From assembly GCA_038900335.1 (NCBI GenBank), contig JBBMRB010000019.1, positions 15,441 through 79,440 on the forward strand: a stretch of DNA of 64,000 bases, in the 5' to 3' direction. Position numbers and translations under genes: made by a program. The notes below the pieces were generated by a model. The model searched no databases. It was not told where the DNA came from and worked only from the letters and a program-made list of their open reading frames with translations. Numbering within the stretch: the first letter of the stretch is position 1; each line of letters opens with the position of its first letter. Below, piece by piece: positions 8,507-17,038 of this stretch. Source of the stretch: Rs1 sp038900335 (GTDB taxonomy: Bacteria > Pseudomonadota > Gammaproteobacteria > Pseudomonadales > Balneatricaceae).

Positions 8507-9145
8507 CTAATGAAATGTAATACCTATGGGACTTACATCTACTTTAAGGAGATCAAAACTCTCACGTAGTTGAGCCAGCGGCATCAATGAGTAATCAACC
8601 GGATCTGCAGGTAGCTCCATCCAATCAAGCGCCCAAATCTTGGTCATCAATTCATACTCACCGATTAACGCATCAAGAAAGATCATAACCGCCTCTATTC
8701 TAGGGTCTGTCTCTAAGACCTCAGGGACCTCTCGTACATAGATACTAAGATGCAACTTATCATCAATGTTTTTTAGCTGGCACCAATAATCTGTAATGTC
8801 ACACATTTCACCGGCGACATTGATACAACTCGGTATAGGATCATAACGATGATTAAAGGCTTTAAAGGATATTTCCTCTAAATCAGGTGCAGCTTCAACT
8901 AGGGCTAAAACCGTATGGATCGATTCAGGATAACCATCACAGCCAAAAATCATTTCAATAGGACCTGCTTCATCCGCCTCAAAGTGAAATGTTAAATGCT
9001 CATCAATGCTGCTTAACTTTTCTCGGTAATCACTTAATACGAATTCTGCTTCAAATTGATCTTCCTCTCGGCTCTCTAAAACATGACCAATAGTTTGCTC
9101 TAATAATTGCCAAAATTCTGTAATCTCTTTAGAAAAATGTTGCAT
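8507..9145 (-). CDS. Conserved hypothetical protein, acidic, about 212 aa
   Basis: A soluble, acidic protein without signal peptide or membrane helices. The middle part, TFHFEADEAGPIEMIFGCDGY followed by SIHTVLALVEAAPDLEEISFKAFNHRYDP, has the look of an alpha/beta family of about 200-residue hypothetical proteins in which a predicted strand pair precedes an APxL helix. I cannot name the family with certainty. It is followed 28 bp downstream by the duplicated-domain gene and preceded by dcd, which is on the same strand 49 bp away. Co-transcription with dcd is possible but would be incidental. Confidence 0.62.
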   Translation of the reverse strand: MQHFSKEITEFWQLLEQTIGHVLESREEDQFEAEFVLSDYREKLSSIDEHLTFHFEADEAGPIEMIFGCDGYPESIHTVLALVEAAPDLEEISFKAFNHRYDPIPSCINVAGEMCDITDYWCQLKNIDDKLHLSIYVREVPEVLETDPRIEAVMIFLDALIGEYELMTKIWALDWMELPADPVDYSLMPLAQLRESFDLLKVDVSPIGITFH

Positions 9146-9194
9146 GTATATCTGTGTTACTCCATTAAGTGTGGTCAGCGAAAATAAAGCGCGC

Positions 9195-9761
9195 TTAAGT
9201 ACGCGGCACTACTACACCTGTCTGGCCTTGGTATTTACCCGCACGATCAGCATAAGATGTTTCGCACACTTCATCAGCGCCTAAAAACAACATTTGAGCA
9301 ACGCCCTCATTGGCATATATCTTTGCAGGTAAAGGCGTCGTATTAGAAAACTCTAAGGTAACGTGCCCTTCCCACTCAGGCTCTAACGGTGTGACATTAA
9401 CAATGATACCACAGCGAGCATAAGTGCTTTTTCCCAAACAAATTGTTAGCACGTCACGAGGAATTTTAAAGTACTCAACAGTGCGCGCTAAAGCAAAAGA
9501 ATTTGGCGGTATAATACACACATCAGAATGCACATCGACAAAGCTTTCAGGATCAAAGTTCTTAGGATCGACAATAGATGAATTTATATTAGTGAAAATT
9601 TTAAACTCACTGGCACAACGCACATCATAACCATAGCTAGAGGTACCATATGAAATAATAGCCTCGCCATCAACGTTTCTAATTTGCCCTGGCTCAAATG
9701 GCGATATCATGTCATGTTGCTGTGACATTTTTCTAATCCAGCTATCCGCTTTAATACCCAT
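9195..9761 (-). CDS. dcd: dCTP deaminase
   Basis: A 188-residue enzyme that deaminates dCTP to dUTP, feeding thymidylate synthesis. It starts MGIKADSWIRKMSQQHDMI, which is near-identical to the Pseudomonas-type N-terminus. It contains SSYGYDVRCASEFKIFTN, the PPNSFALARTVEYFKIP segment and LEPEWEGHVTLEFSNTT, which carries the catalytic glutamate region. The ending GKYQGQTGVVVPRT is also normal. It lies downstream of apbC (140 bp gap), an order conserved in many gammaproteobacteria. Confidence 0.96.
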   Translation of the reverse strand: MGIKADSWIRKMSQQHDMISPFEPGQIRNVDGEAIISYGTSSYGYDVRCASEFKIFTNINSSIVDPKNFDPESFVDVHSDVCIIPPNSFALARTVEYFKIPRDVLTICLGKSTYARCGIIVNVTPLEPEWEGHVTLEFSNTTPLPAKIYANEGVAQMLFLGADEVCETSYADRAGKYQGQTGVVVPRT

Positions 9762-9901
9762 ATTTTCAATCCTTACTCATTAACCAATATTTACCAACAC
9801 GCATTATAAACACTTAATGCGTGGAGTAATTGATTAGTTAGTTTTAATTACTAAATATTTTCGCTGACCAAAAAACTACCAGCATTAACGGCTCTTACCT
9901 G

Positions 9902-10984
9902 CTAGTCATTAACGATTGACAGCGAAGGGCCTTTATCTGCTGATTGATTTAATTGATGCACACGTGCAGCAGTCAGCCTAGCAACTTCTCTATAAATTAA
10001 AGACACCGCACTGCCTGCATCAGCAACCACAGAGGGTGTACCCGAATCAGCTTGGGTGCGAATATCGATGTTAAGCGGCAAGGCACCTAGCAACTCGCTA
10101 TGGTATTGTTTAGCAATGGCCAAACCACCACCATTGCCAAAAATATGCTCTTGATGACCGCAATTAGAACAGATATGCACGCTCATGTTTTCAATGATAC
10201 CCAGCACAGGAATATCAACTTTTTGAAACATTTCAATACCGCGTTTAGCATCAAGCAGTGCAATATCTTGCGGAGTAGTGACCACAACAGCGCCGCTAAT
10301 TGGCACTTTTTGCGATAGTGTTAATTGGATATCACCAGTGCCTGGCGGCATATCAATCAGTAAATAATCAAGCTGGCCCCACTGCGTTTGATTGACCATT
10401 TGAGAAATAGCGCCACTGGCCATTGGCCCACGCCAAACCATTGGCGAGGTCTCATCAATCATATAAGCTATCGACATAGAGCTAATACCTAATGACTCAA
10501 TAGGCAACATCTTATCGCCCGCCAATGGCTGTGGATGAGTACCTGGCTTAACACCGAGCATCATGCCTTGGCTTGGCCCATAAATATCGGCATCTAAAAT
10601 ACCAACCTTTGCACCTTCTGCACTTAATGCTAATGCTAAATTAACAGATGTTGTCGATTTACCAACACCGCCTTTACCAGAGGATACTGCAATAATATTT
10701 TTAACATTAACTAAGCTATCAACCTTGCTTTTTTGCTCAGCAGGACTAATCACATTATCAATAACGATATTGACATCAGTAACACCCGCTGCTGATAATA
10801 ACGCTGTTAGTTCCTGCACAATGCGCACATGATCACCCTTATTTGCATAAGGAAAGATCAGATGTAATGTTAGCGCACCTGCATCACCTGTTATTGACTC
10901 GATAACATTAGCGCTAAAGAGGTCTGTATTTAAATACGGGTCAATATAGGTACTCAACACGTCTTGATATAGAGCTTGTTTCAT
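9902..10984 (-). CDS. apbC: Iron-sulfur cluster carrier ATPase ApbC/Mrp
   Basis: A 360-residue P-loop protein of the Mrp/NBP35 family that binds and transfers Fe-S clusters in the cytoplasm. The deviant Walker A GKGGVGKST is at residues 103-111. It also has the family stretch DADIYGPSQGMMLG and IDMPPGTGDIQLTLSQ. The cluster-binding CxxC is in HICSNCGHQEHIFG near residue 272. An N-terminal MIP18/DUF59-like domain fills about the first 90 residues. It lies upstream of dcd and downstream of trmA on the same strand, while metG runs divergently further upstream, as in many relatives. Confidence 0.94.
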   Translation of the reverse strand: MKQALYQDVLSTYIDPYLNTDLFSANVIESITGDAGALTLHLIFPYANKGDHVRIVQELTALLSAAGVTDVNIVIDNVISPAEQKSKVDSLVNVKNIIAVSSGKGGVGKSTTSVNLALALSAEGAKVGILDADIYGPSQGMMLGVKPGTHPQPLAGDKMLPIESLGISSMSIAYMIDETSPMVWRGPMASGAISQMVNQTQWGQLDYLLIDMPPGTGDIQLTLSQKVPISGAVVVTTPQDIALLDAKRGIEMFQKVDIPVLGIIENMSVHICSNCGHQEHIFGNGGGLAIAKQYHSELLGALPLNIDIRTQADSGTPSVVADAGSAVSLIYREVARLTAARVHQLNQSADKGPSLSIVND

Positions 10985-11069
10985 AGTGGTTCCTCAGGTG
11001 TTTATTCAGCACTGATGTTATAGCTGATGCACTTATATTATGAGTAACGATTACTCTTTAATTTAACAG

Positions 11070-12188
11070 CTACTTACGCTGTAAAAAAACACCGACTTCA
11101 ATATGATCGGTATAGGGAAATTGATCAAAAATGGCAAATCGTTGTATGCTGTGTGTTTTGCAAATATCCAATAAATTTAATTGTAACGTCGCTGCATTAC
11201 ATGAGATGTAAACAATGTTGTCATATTTAACAATCTGTTTAATGGTTTCATCATCTAAACCAGAGCGCGGTGGGTCAACTAAAACAGTACTAAACTTATA
11301 GTCACTTAAATTGACATCATTTTGCTTTAAGCGCCTAAACTCACGCTCACCTTGCAGCGCTTGAGAGAACTCTTCACTTGACATGCGCAATATTTTGACA
11401 TTGTCAATTTGGTTTACTTTAATATTGTATTGCGCTGATTTTACTGAGGTTTTTGAAATTTCAGTTGCAATAACATTATCGAAATTTTGTGCTAACGGCA
11501 AACTAAAGTTACCATTACCACAATATAACTCTACTAGGTCATCGCCAATATTTTTGGTGACATCAATAGCCCAGTGCAACATATCGATACATACTTTCGC
11601 ATTAGGCTGAGTGAAGCTATTTTCGACCTGCTGATAGTACATTTTTTTATCGTTAATCTGCATACACTCAACGACATAATCTTCGCCGAGCATAATTTTG
11701 GTTTTTCTAGCGCGCCCAATCAGCTCTACTTTTTCATCACTTAAAGACACCTTGCGCAATTCAAGTTGCAGGGCTTGTGCCGCACTTTGCCAATCCTCTG
11801 CAATAGCCTTGTGATACAACAAACTAATTAACAACTCACCACTTTGAGTACTTAAAAAATCAATTTGAAACAATTTTTTACGTAATATTTCAACAGGCCT
11901 GATCAAATCCAACAACACAAACATATGTCGCTGTATAATATCACTGACCATTTTGCTCTCTTTAATTTTGCTATGCTCATAATTACTACCAGGGGCGAAC
12001 ATAACGTAGTCAAGCTCATCCCCATCATGCCAAACTCTGAATTCGACACGCATTCTATAGCCCGTTTTATCAGAGGGAAAAACCTCTAAATTTGGCGGGT
12101 TAAAAGCGGCGAACTGTTCTGTTATCAGCAGCTCTTTTTCTGCTAATAATGAATCGTATCGACTTGGATCAATAACGGGTAGTGACAT
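11070..12188 (-). CDS. trmA: tRNA (uracil-54-C5)-methyltransferase
   Basis: Makes ribothymidine at position 54 of the tRNA T-loop using SAM, and also acts on tmRNA. It has the SAM-binding motif ELYCGNGNFSLPL, the VDPPRSGLDD motif and the catalytic cysteine in VYISCNAATLQ. The N-terminus MSLPVIDPSRYDSLLAEK is typical of TrmA rather than the rRNA enzymes RlmC/RlmD. No N-terminal Fe-S cluster cysteines are present, which also argues for TrmA. The start is taken as the ATG at 12188, with AGAGG 5 nt upstream. The open frame reaches a TTG at 12206. Length is 372 residues, normal for the family. Confidence 0.94.
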   Translation of the reverse strand: MSLPVIDPSRYDSLLAEKELLITEQFAAFNPPNLEVFPSDKTGYRMRVEFRVWHDGDELDYVMFAPGSNYEHSKIKESKMVSDIIQRHMFVLLDLIRPVEILRKKLFQIDFLSTQSGELLISLLYHKAIAEDWQSAAQALQLELRKVSLSDEKVELIGRARKTKIMLGEDYVVECMQINDKKMYYQQVENSFTQPNAKVCIDMLHWAIDVTKNIGDDLVELYCGNGNFSLPLAQNFDNVIATEISKTSVKSAQYNIKVNQIDNVKILRMSSEEFSQALQGEREFRRLKQNDVNLSDYKFSTVLVDPPRSGLDDETIKQIVKYDNIVYISCNAATLQLNLLDICKTHSIQRFAIFDQFPYTDHIEVGVFLQRK

Positions 12189-12452
12189 GCAAACCTCTGT
12201 TGGCAATTAAATTTACGCTTAATTATTGTATAATAATGTGTTGTCTTAATGGGGTAACAATGCAAGAAATTCAATATTAAAGGGTCACTTAATAGTGACA
12301 ATGTAACGCTTGTTTAGATAAATATTAACGATGCACATTTAAACACTTAGCTATGTGTTAGTAGCCCAGTGTTTAATCGCGCTTTTATATATTTAAGTCA
12401 ACAGTTAAAAAGTGGATTATATATTGAAAATCATCATGTTATTGAACTGATA

Positions 12453-12806
12453 TTACTTCAGTTGTAAGGCTTGACGAGAAAATTTAACGCCATCCCATCC
12501 CGATTCAATAAAAGCGCGGATATTCTTATGATCCTTACCTGTTGGGTTATCCAAAACATCTTGATAAAAACGCCCAAAACAACGCAAGGTTAGCTCTTTA
12601 TCTAACATATTAATGTAGGCAAAACTAAATAGTTTTAAAGAACCTTCATTTTGTCCAATTGCATTATCGACTAAATTATCCCCAAGACCATTTCTAAAAG
12701 AACATGGAGTAAAATTATAATGCGTACTTATCACAGCCATTGTGTCTTCGAAATTCACCTTTCCATCCTTTAAGGCAATGATATACTCTGCAACGCTTAC
12801 TGACAT
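12453..12806 (-). CDS. HopJ-family protein
   Basis: A 117-residue cytosolic protein of the HopJ family (Pfam HopJ). The pattern VNFEDTMAVISTHYNFTPCSFRNG...VDNAIGQNEGSLKLFSFAYIN is highly characteristic, as is FGRFYQDVLDNPTG. The family name comes from a Pseudomonas syringae type III effector, but close homologues are common in free-living marine and soil bacteria that lack type III secretion. No secretion genes are nearby, so a housekeeping or stress role is more likely. It is divergent from metG. A 12 bp inverted repeat and Fur-like dyads lie in the shared promoter region. Confidence 0.85.
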   Translation of the reverse strand: MSVSVAEYIIALKDGKVNFEDTMAVISTHYNFTPCSFRNGLGDNLVDNAIGQNEGSLKLFSFAYINMLDKELTLRCFGRFYQDVLDNPTGKDHKNIRAFIESGWDGVKFSRQALQLK

Positions 12807-12839
12807 TTTTGTTAAATCCTATATTATTCGCCGCCAAAC

Positions 12840-12960
12840 TTACGGTGAAAATGATTTTACACTATTAAAAACTGATAACGATAACTCTTTTCCCGTTTAA
12901 TTTAAAAAAATGATAACTATCATCTAATAATTAGTTCATATAAGTTAGTTTTCACCGTAA
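12840..12960. repeat. 12 bp perfect inverted repeat flanking the hopJ-metG promoter region
   Basis: TTACGGTGAAAA (12840-12851) and TTTTCACCGTAA (12949-12960) are exact reverse complements 97 bp apart. Each copy sits 33-38 bp before the start codon of its gene in the same relative orientation, so each divergent gene is preceded by TTTTCACCGTAA. It could be a paired regulator site or the ends of a 121 bp MITE-like element. No clear target duplication is seen. Confidence 0.5.
12873..12923. promoter_or_regulatory. Candidate Fur-like boxes
   Basis: Between hopJ and metG there is a tandem GATAACGATAAC (12873-12884) and a perfect dyad ATGATA-AC-TATCAT (12910-12923). Both resemble halves of the Fur consensus GATAATGATAATCATTATC. 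The region is AT-rich, so chance similarity is possible. Confidence 0.35.
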
Positions 12961-12998
12961 ACTAGCGCTTTTCGGTCATCAACACAGTAGATTCTTTT

Positions 12999-15071
12999 AT
13001 GTCATATACCCAGTCAGCTCAGCCTCATCCCAACAGCAACCGTAAAATACTCGTTACTAGCGCCTTACCCTATGCTAACGGCGCCATTCATTTAGGTCAT
13101 ATGCTGGAGTATATTCAAACTGACATTTGGGTTAGATTTCAAAAGCAACGTGGTAACAATTGTATTTATGTTTGCGCTGATGATGCGCATGGCACCCCTA
13201 TTATGCTTAAAGCTGATAGTTTAGGCATAACGCCACAACAGTTAATCGATGAAACCAGTGAAGCACACCAAAGAGACTTCCAGTCTTTTATGATTGGTTT
13301 TGACAATTTTTACTCAACGCACTCAGAAGAAAACCGTCATTTCTCTTCACAGATCTACACAAGCTTGCGTGATGCTGGACACATTTCCCAAAAAACAATC
13401 ACCCAAGCTTACGATCCAGAAAAGCTAATGTTTCTACCTGATCGTTTTGTCAAAGGCGACTGCCCTAAATGCAATGCTAAAGATCAATACGGCGATAACT
13501 GTGAAAGCTGTGGTGCAACGTACAGTCCGGTTGAGCTTAAAAATGCTTACTCTGTAGTATCTGGCGCGAAACCAATAGAGAAAGAGTCAGAGCATTATTT
13601 CTTTAAACTCGGTGATTTTGAAAAATTCTTGCGTGATTGGGTTGAAAATCACGTGCAAGAGCAAATGAAAAACAAGCTAAACGAATGGTTTGAAGCAGGT
13701 TTACAAAACTGGGATATTTCCCGTGACGCGCCTTATTGGGGCTTTGAAATTCCCGATGCACCCGGCAAATATTTTTATGTCTGGTTAGATGCACCTATCG
13801 GCTACATGGCTAGCTTTAAAAACCTATGTGATAAACAAAACATTGATTTTGATGAGTATTGGAATAAAGACTCAACGACTGAGCTTTACCATTTTATCGG
13901 TAAAGACATCGCTTACTTCCACTCTTTGTTTTGGCCTGCCATGCTCGAAGGTGCCAATTTACGCAAACCATCTGGCGTTTTCTGTCATGGTTTTGTGACA
14001 GTTGATGGCAAAAAGATGTCTAAATCTCGCGGCACTTTCATCATGGCACAAACTTATTTGAATCACTTGCAGCCTGAGTATTTACGCTACTATTTTGCAG
14101 CAAAGCTTAATTCTGGTATTGATGATATAGACTTAAACCTTGAAGATTTCCGTTTAAAAGTCAATGCCGACCTCGTCAATAAAGTGGTTAACATAGCCTC
14201 ACGCTGTGCTGGCTTCATCTACAAGAAATTTGATGGCATGCTAGCTCAAACAATTGTTGAGCCTCAACTTTATGAACAGGCAATTGCGAAAAGCGAAATC
14301 ATTGCTCAATATTACGAAACACGTGAATACAATAAAGCTATGCGTGAAATCATGGCTATCGCCGATATCGCCAATCAATATATTGATGCCGCAGAACCTT
14401 GGGTGCTAGCTAAAACAGAAGGCAGCGAACAAGCAGTCCAAGATTGTTGCTCAATGGGTATCAATTTATTCCGAGTTATCTGTTCTTATTTAGCGCCTGT
14501 ACTGCCGCAAGTTGCAGCAGATGCAATGGCGTTCTTAAATACCGATGATTTATCTTGGGATGCGATAAAAACGCCATTGACGAGCCATAAAATCAATAAG
14601 TTTAAACCACTAATGCAGCGCATTGAAGAATCCAAAGTTAACGCTATTATTGATGAAACAAAAGAAAACTTAGCAAAAGAAGCGTTACTTGCCAAGCCAG
14701 CGCCTGTGAAAGCACAATCTGAGCTTGAAAAAGAACCTATAGCACCGACTATCGAGTTTGCAGATTTTGCTAAAGTTGATTTGCGTATTGCAAAAATAAG
14801 CAATGCTGAGCATGTTAAAGGCGCCAATAAGCTACTACAGCTAACACTTGATTTAGATGGCGAGACTCGCAATGTTTTTGCCGGTATTAAATCAGCTTAC
14901 CAACCTGAAGAGCTCATCGGCAAATACACTGTCATGGTTGCAAATTTAGCGACCAGAACCATGAAATTTGGCGATAGTGAAGGCATGGTATTAGCAGCAG
15001 GACCTGGCGGCGAAGACATCTGGATACTAGAGCCACACCAGGGTGCCCAACCTGGAATGCGTGTAAAATAA
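12999..15071 (+). CDS. metG: Methionyl-tRNA synthetase
   Basis: A class I aminoacyl-tRNA synthetase of 690 residues. The HIGH-type motif HLGH is at 31-34 and KMSKS at 339-343. The zinc-knuckle region has two CxxC pairs in CPKCNAKDQYGDNCESCGA. A C-terminal CsaA/EMAP-type tRNA-binding domain (about 585-690, starting IEFADFAKVDLRIAKI) makes it the long dimeric form like that of E. coli (677 residues). The linker between core and tRNA-binding domain is lysine/alanine-rich. It is divergent from hopJ, and the neighbouring apbC on the other side fits the common metG-apbC arrangement, here interrupted by trmA and hopJ. Confidence 0.97.
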   Translation: MSYTQSAQPHPNSNRKILVTSALPYANGAIHLGHMLEYIQTDIWVRFQKQRGNNCIYVCADDAHGTPIMLKADSLGITPQQLIDETSEAHQRDFQSFMIGFDNFYSTHSEENRHFSSQIYTSLRDAGHISQKTITQAYDPEKLMFLPDRFVKGDCPKCNAKDQYGDNCESCGATYSPVELKNAYSVVSGAKPIEKESEHYFFKLGDFEKFLRDWVENHVQEQMKNKLNEWFEAGLQNWDISRDAPYWGFEIPDAPGKYFYVWLDAPIGYMASFKNLCDKQNIDFDEYWNKDSTTELYHFIGKDIAYFHSLFWPAMLEGANLRKPSGVFCHGFVTVDGKKMSKSRGTFIMAQTYLNHLQPEYLRYYFAAKLNSGIDDIDLNLEDFRLKVNADLVNKVVNIASRCAGFIYKKFDGMLAQTIVEPQLYEQAIAKSEIIAQYYETREYNKAMREIMAIADIANQYIDAAEPWVLAKTEGSEQAVQDCCSMGINLFRVICSYLAPVLPQVAADAMAFLNTDDLSWDAIKTPLTSHKINKFKPLMQRIEESKVNAIIDETKENLAKEALLAKPAPVKAQSELEKEPIAPTIEFADFAKVDLRIAKISNAEHVKGANKLLQLTLDLDGETRNVFAGIKSAYQPEELIGKYTVMVANLATRTMKFGDSEGMVLAAGPGGEDIWILEPHQGAQPGMRVK

Positions 15072-15087
15072 ACGTATTAGCCGCTAA

Positions 15088-15129
15088 GTATAATCTATGG
15101 CCTGCCATATAAAGAGCCGTAGATTATAC
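15088..15129 (+). terminator. Hairpin after metG
   Basis: GTATAATCTA (15088-15097) pairs with TAGATTATAC (15120-15129) around a 22-base loop that contains a smaller GGC/GCC stem. It begins 16 bp after the metG stop. No T-tract follows, so it may stabilise the 3' end rather than terminate alone. Confidence 0.45.
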
Positions 15130-15253
15130 CGACTATTAAACCTGACAATATTAAGTGTCTACTGCAATACTTATCATAGACAATTGCGCAAATGATTAGC
15201 TTATCTAATATCCCCTTTTATTCGTAAACACCATTGCTTAACAGGACGACATT

Positions 15254-16012
15254 TTGGACTCTTCAACACTGATTATTTTATTACTTATTATTGGCTTTGG
15301 CACCTATGTGCAAACTGTCATAGGCTTTGGTTTAGGCATGATAGTCATGGGCGTCGTCTCATTTTTAGCACTATTACCGTTAACAATCACCTCAGTTGTC
15401 ATCAGCCTGATGGCGTTTTGTAGCGGCTTAATGGCAATTAAAGGAGACTTCAAGGCACTGGATATTAAAGCGATTATCTTTATTTGCATCGGCTTGATCC
15501 CCTCCATTGCTCTGGGCTTGTTTATTTTAGATTTCATGAGTGAGCAAATGGCTTATTTACTGCAATTTATTTTAGGCGCCGCTATTATTGTTGGTGCGGG
15601 AGCCTCACTGCTTAAACCTGAACCGATTAAAAAAGTATCACACCCTATTGTTTTCTTTATTGCAGGCTCTGTCGGTGGCTTATTAGCAGGATTGTTTAGT
15701 GTCGCAGGCCCGCCTATTATCTATCAGCTATACCGACAACCTCTGGCGATGAAAACCATTAGATTAAGCTTATTGTTTGTATTCTTAGTCAGCAGTTTTA
15801 TTAGAACAGCGATGGTAGGCGCACAGGGCAACCTAGAGATTGATATGTTTTTGTATGCACTTTACTGTTTACCTGTCGCTTATTTTGCCACTTGGCTTGG
15901 CAAAAACAAACCACCACCATTAAGCGAAAAGACCATGAGAAAGACCGCAATCAGCTTACTTATTGTAATAGGCTTAAGCTTAATACTTAAATCATATAAT
16001 CATATTTTTTAA
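15254..16012 (+). CDS. TauE/SafE-family permease (sulfite/organosulfonate exporter family)
   Basis: A 252-residue integral membrane protein with about eight hydrophobic segments in two similar halves. The first half begins FGTYVQTVIGFGLGMIVMG, and the second half carries GGLLAGLFSVAGPPIIYQLY; both resemble the TauE/SafE (DUF81) repeat. The family exports sulfite, sulfoacetate or related anions, but specificity cannot be read here. The start codon is TTG at 15254, with AGGACGAC just upstream; no ATG alternative keeps the first membrane helix. It stands alone with no sulfonate genes nearby. Confidence 0.8.
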   Translation: MDSSTLIILLLIIGFGTYVQTVIGFGLGMIVMGVVSFLALLPLTITSVVISLMAFCSGLMAIKGDFKALDIKAIIFICIGLIPSIALGLFILDFMSEQMAYLLQFILGAAIIVGAGASLLKPEPIKKVSHPIVFFIAGSVGGLLAGLFSVAGPPIIYQLYRQPLAMKTIRLSLLFVFLVSSFIRTAMVGAQGNLEIDMFLYALYCLPVAYFATWLGKNKPPPLSEKTMRKTAISLLIVIGLSLILKSYNHIF

Positions 16013-16405
16013 TACGCAATAAAACCTCCCTATCTTAAAGCATGCTAATGAAATAAAATTATTTATGTTTTTTAGGGAGCACATACACCTTTGTTAAACG
16101 AGTAAAACCCTAATACCCTGATCTTTTGACAGCGCTATATACTGCTTTAACAGTTTAAACAAACAGCCCCTCACTACGTTATTAATGCGAACTAATATCC
16201 TCACTTTTTAATACCTAAACTTATTAAGCTTTAAAACGAACTAGCCCAGCTTTACTAGCGAAAACAGACCTATATTACTGTTAAGCCTGGTTTATATTAT
16301 TGTTTTATTTGTGTGTTTTTTTAACATTTATAACGTAAGGCCTTGCTGTAAAAATCACTAATCTGTAAATTACAGTAAAACTTAGCCAATATAAGATCAC
16401 TATCT
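16013..16405. other. Intergenic region, no gene seen
   Basis: AT-rich gap between the TauE/SafE permease and the small anchored protein. CTCCCTA near 16025 and TAGGGAG near 16073 could pair over a long loop. I see no open frame with coding character, no RNA gene and no convincing terminator. Confidence 0.5.
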
Positions 16406-16888
16406 ATGTCAGCAGCAAAAAATCATAAAATCACCAATTTATTTTTAAGCGCTTTACTATTAATAATTTTAGCTGGCATTTGGCTATTTACCCAGCCTAA
16501 ACAAATCAAGACTGACAATACACAGGCCAATTCGACTAACTTTTCAAGTGTTAGCTGTGTTCTATCAAACAGTAACTGCATTATAAAAACTGATCATCAC
16601 ACAATAACCCTGGCAGTAATAAGCAATGACATCAGCGCATTTGCACCACTAACCTTTGAACTCACTATGCAAGGCCTCTTGGCACAACAAGCTCACATAG
16701 ATTTTGAAGGCATCGAGATGTTTATGGGAGCAAATTCATTAACGTTAACAAAACAACAAGACAATAGTTTTACGGGCACAATAAGCTTACCAGGGCACGC
16801 AGGCCACGGCATGACATGGCGAGCTGTTACTAAACTAGTAACAGAGCAATCATCGCAGCAAGTTATATTTGAATTCCCACTGCAATAA
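16406..16888 (+). CDS. Small membrane-anchored periplasmic protein, function unknown
   Basis: A 160-residue protein with one N-terminal membrane helix (about residues 10-28) and a periplasmic domain of about 125 residues. The domain has two cysteines seven residues apart (SCVLSNSNC), then PLTFELTMQGL, FEGIEMFMG and GHAGHGMTWRA. The pattern of a cysteine pair, a glycine-E-methionine-x-methionine-glycine segment and a late M-x-W resembles uncharacterised proteins often near SCO/cytochrome oxidase assembly genes. The His/Met-rich motifs suggest copper or heme-related binding, but this is inference. It precedes the ETF-QO gene by 150 bp. No clear Shine-Dalgarno is seen. Confidence 0.6.
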   Translation: MSAAKNHKITNLFLSALLLIILAGIWLFTQPKQIKTDNTQANSTNFSSVSCVLSNSNCIIKTDHHTITLAVISNDISAFAPLTFELTMQGLLAQQAHIDFEGIEMFMGANSLTLTKQQDNSFTGTISLPGHAGHGMTWRAVTKLVTEQSSQQVIFEFPLQ

Positions 16889-17038
16889 TTGCACATTAAT
16901 GTCTAACTATTGTCGTTTTTAGTTATGTTTAATTTGAATAACGTGCGACTATTATTAATATAAAAAAGTGCTATATACGTGACGTTTATATAGAGATATC
17001 AGAACAAAAAATACAAAATATAATAATTAGAGGTATAC

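Noticed and set aside
12453..12806. Reading the HopJ-family gene as a type III secreted effector
   Set aside because: No type III secretion or chaperone gene is present, and the family is common in free-living bacteria.
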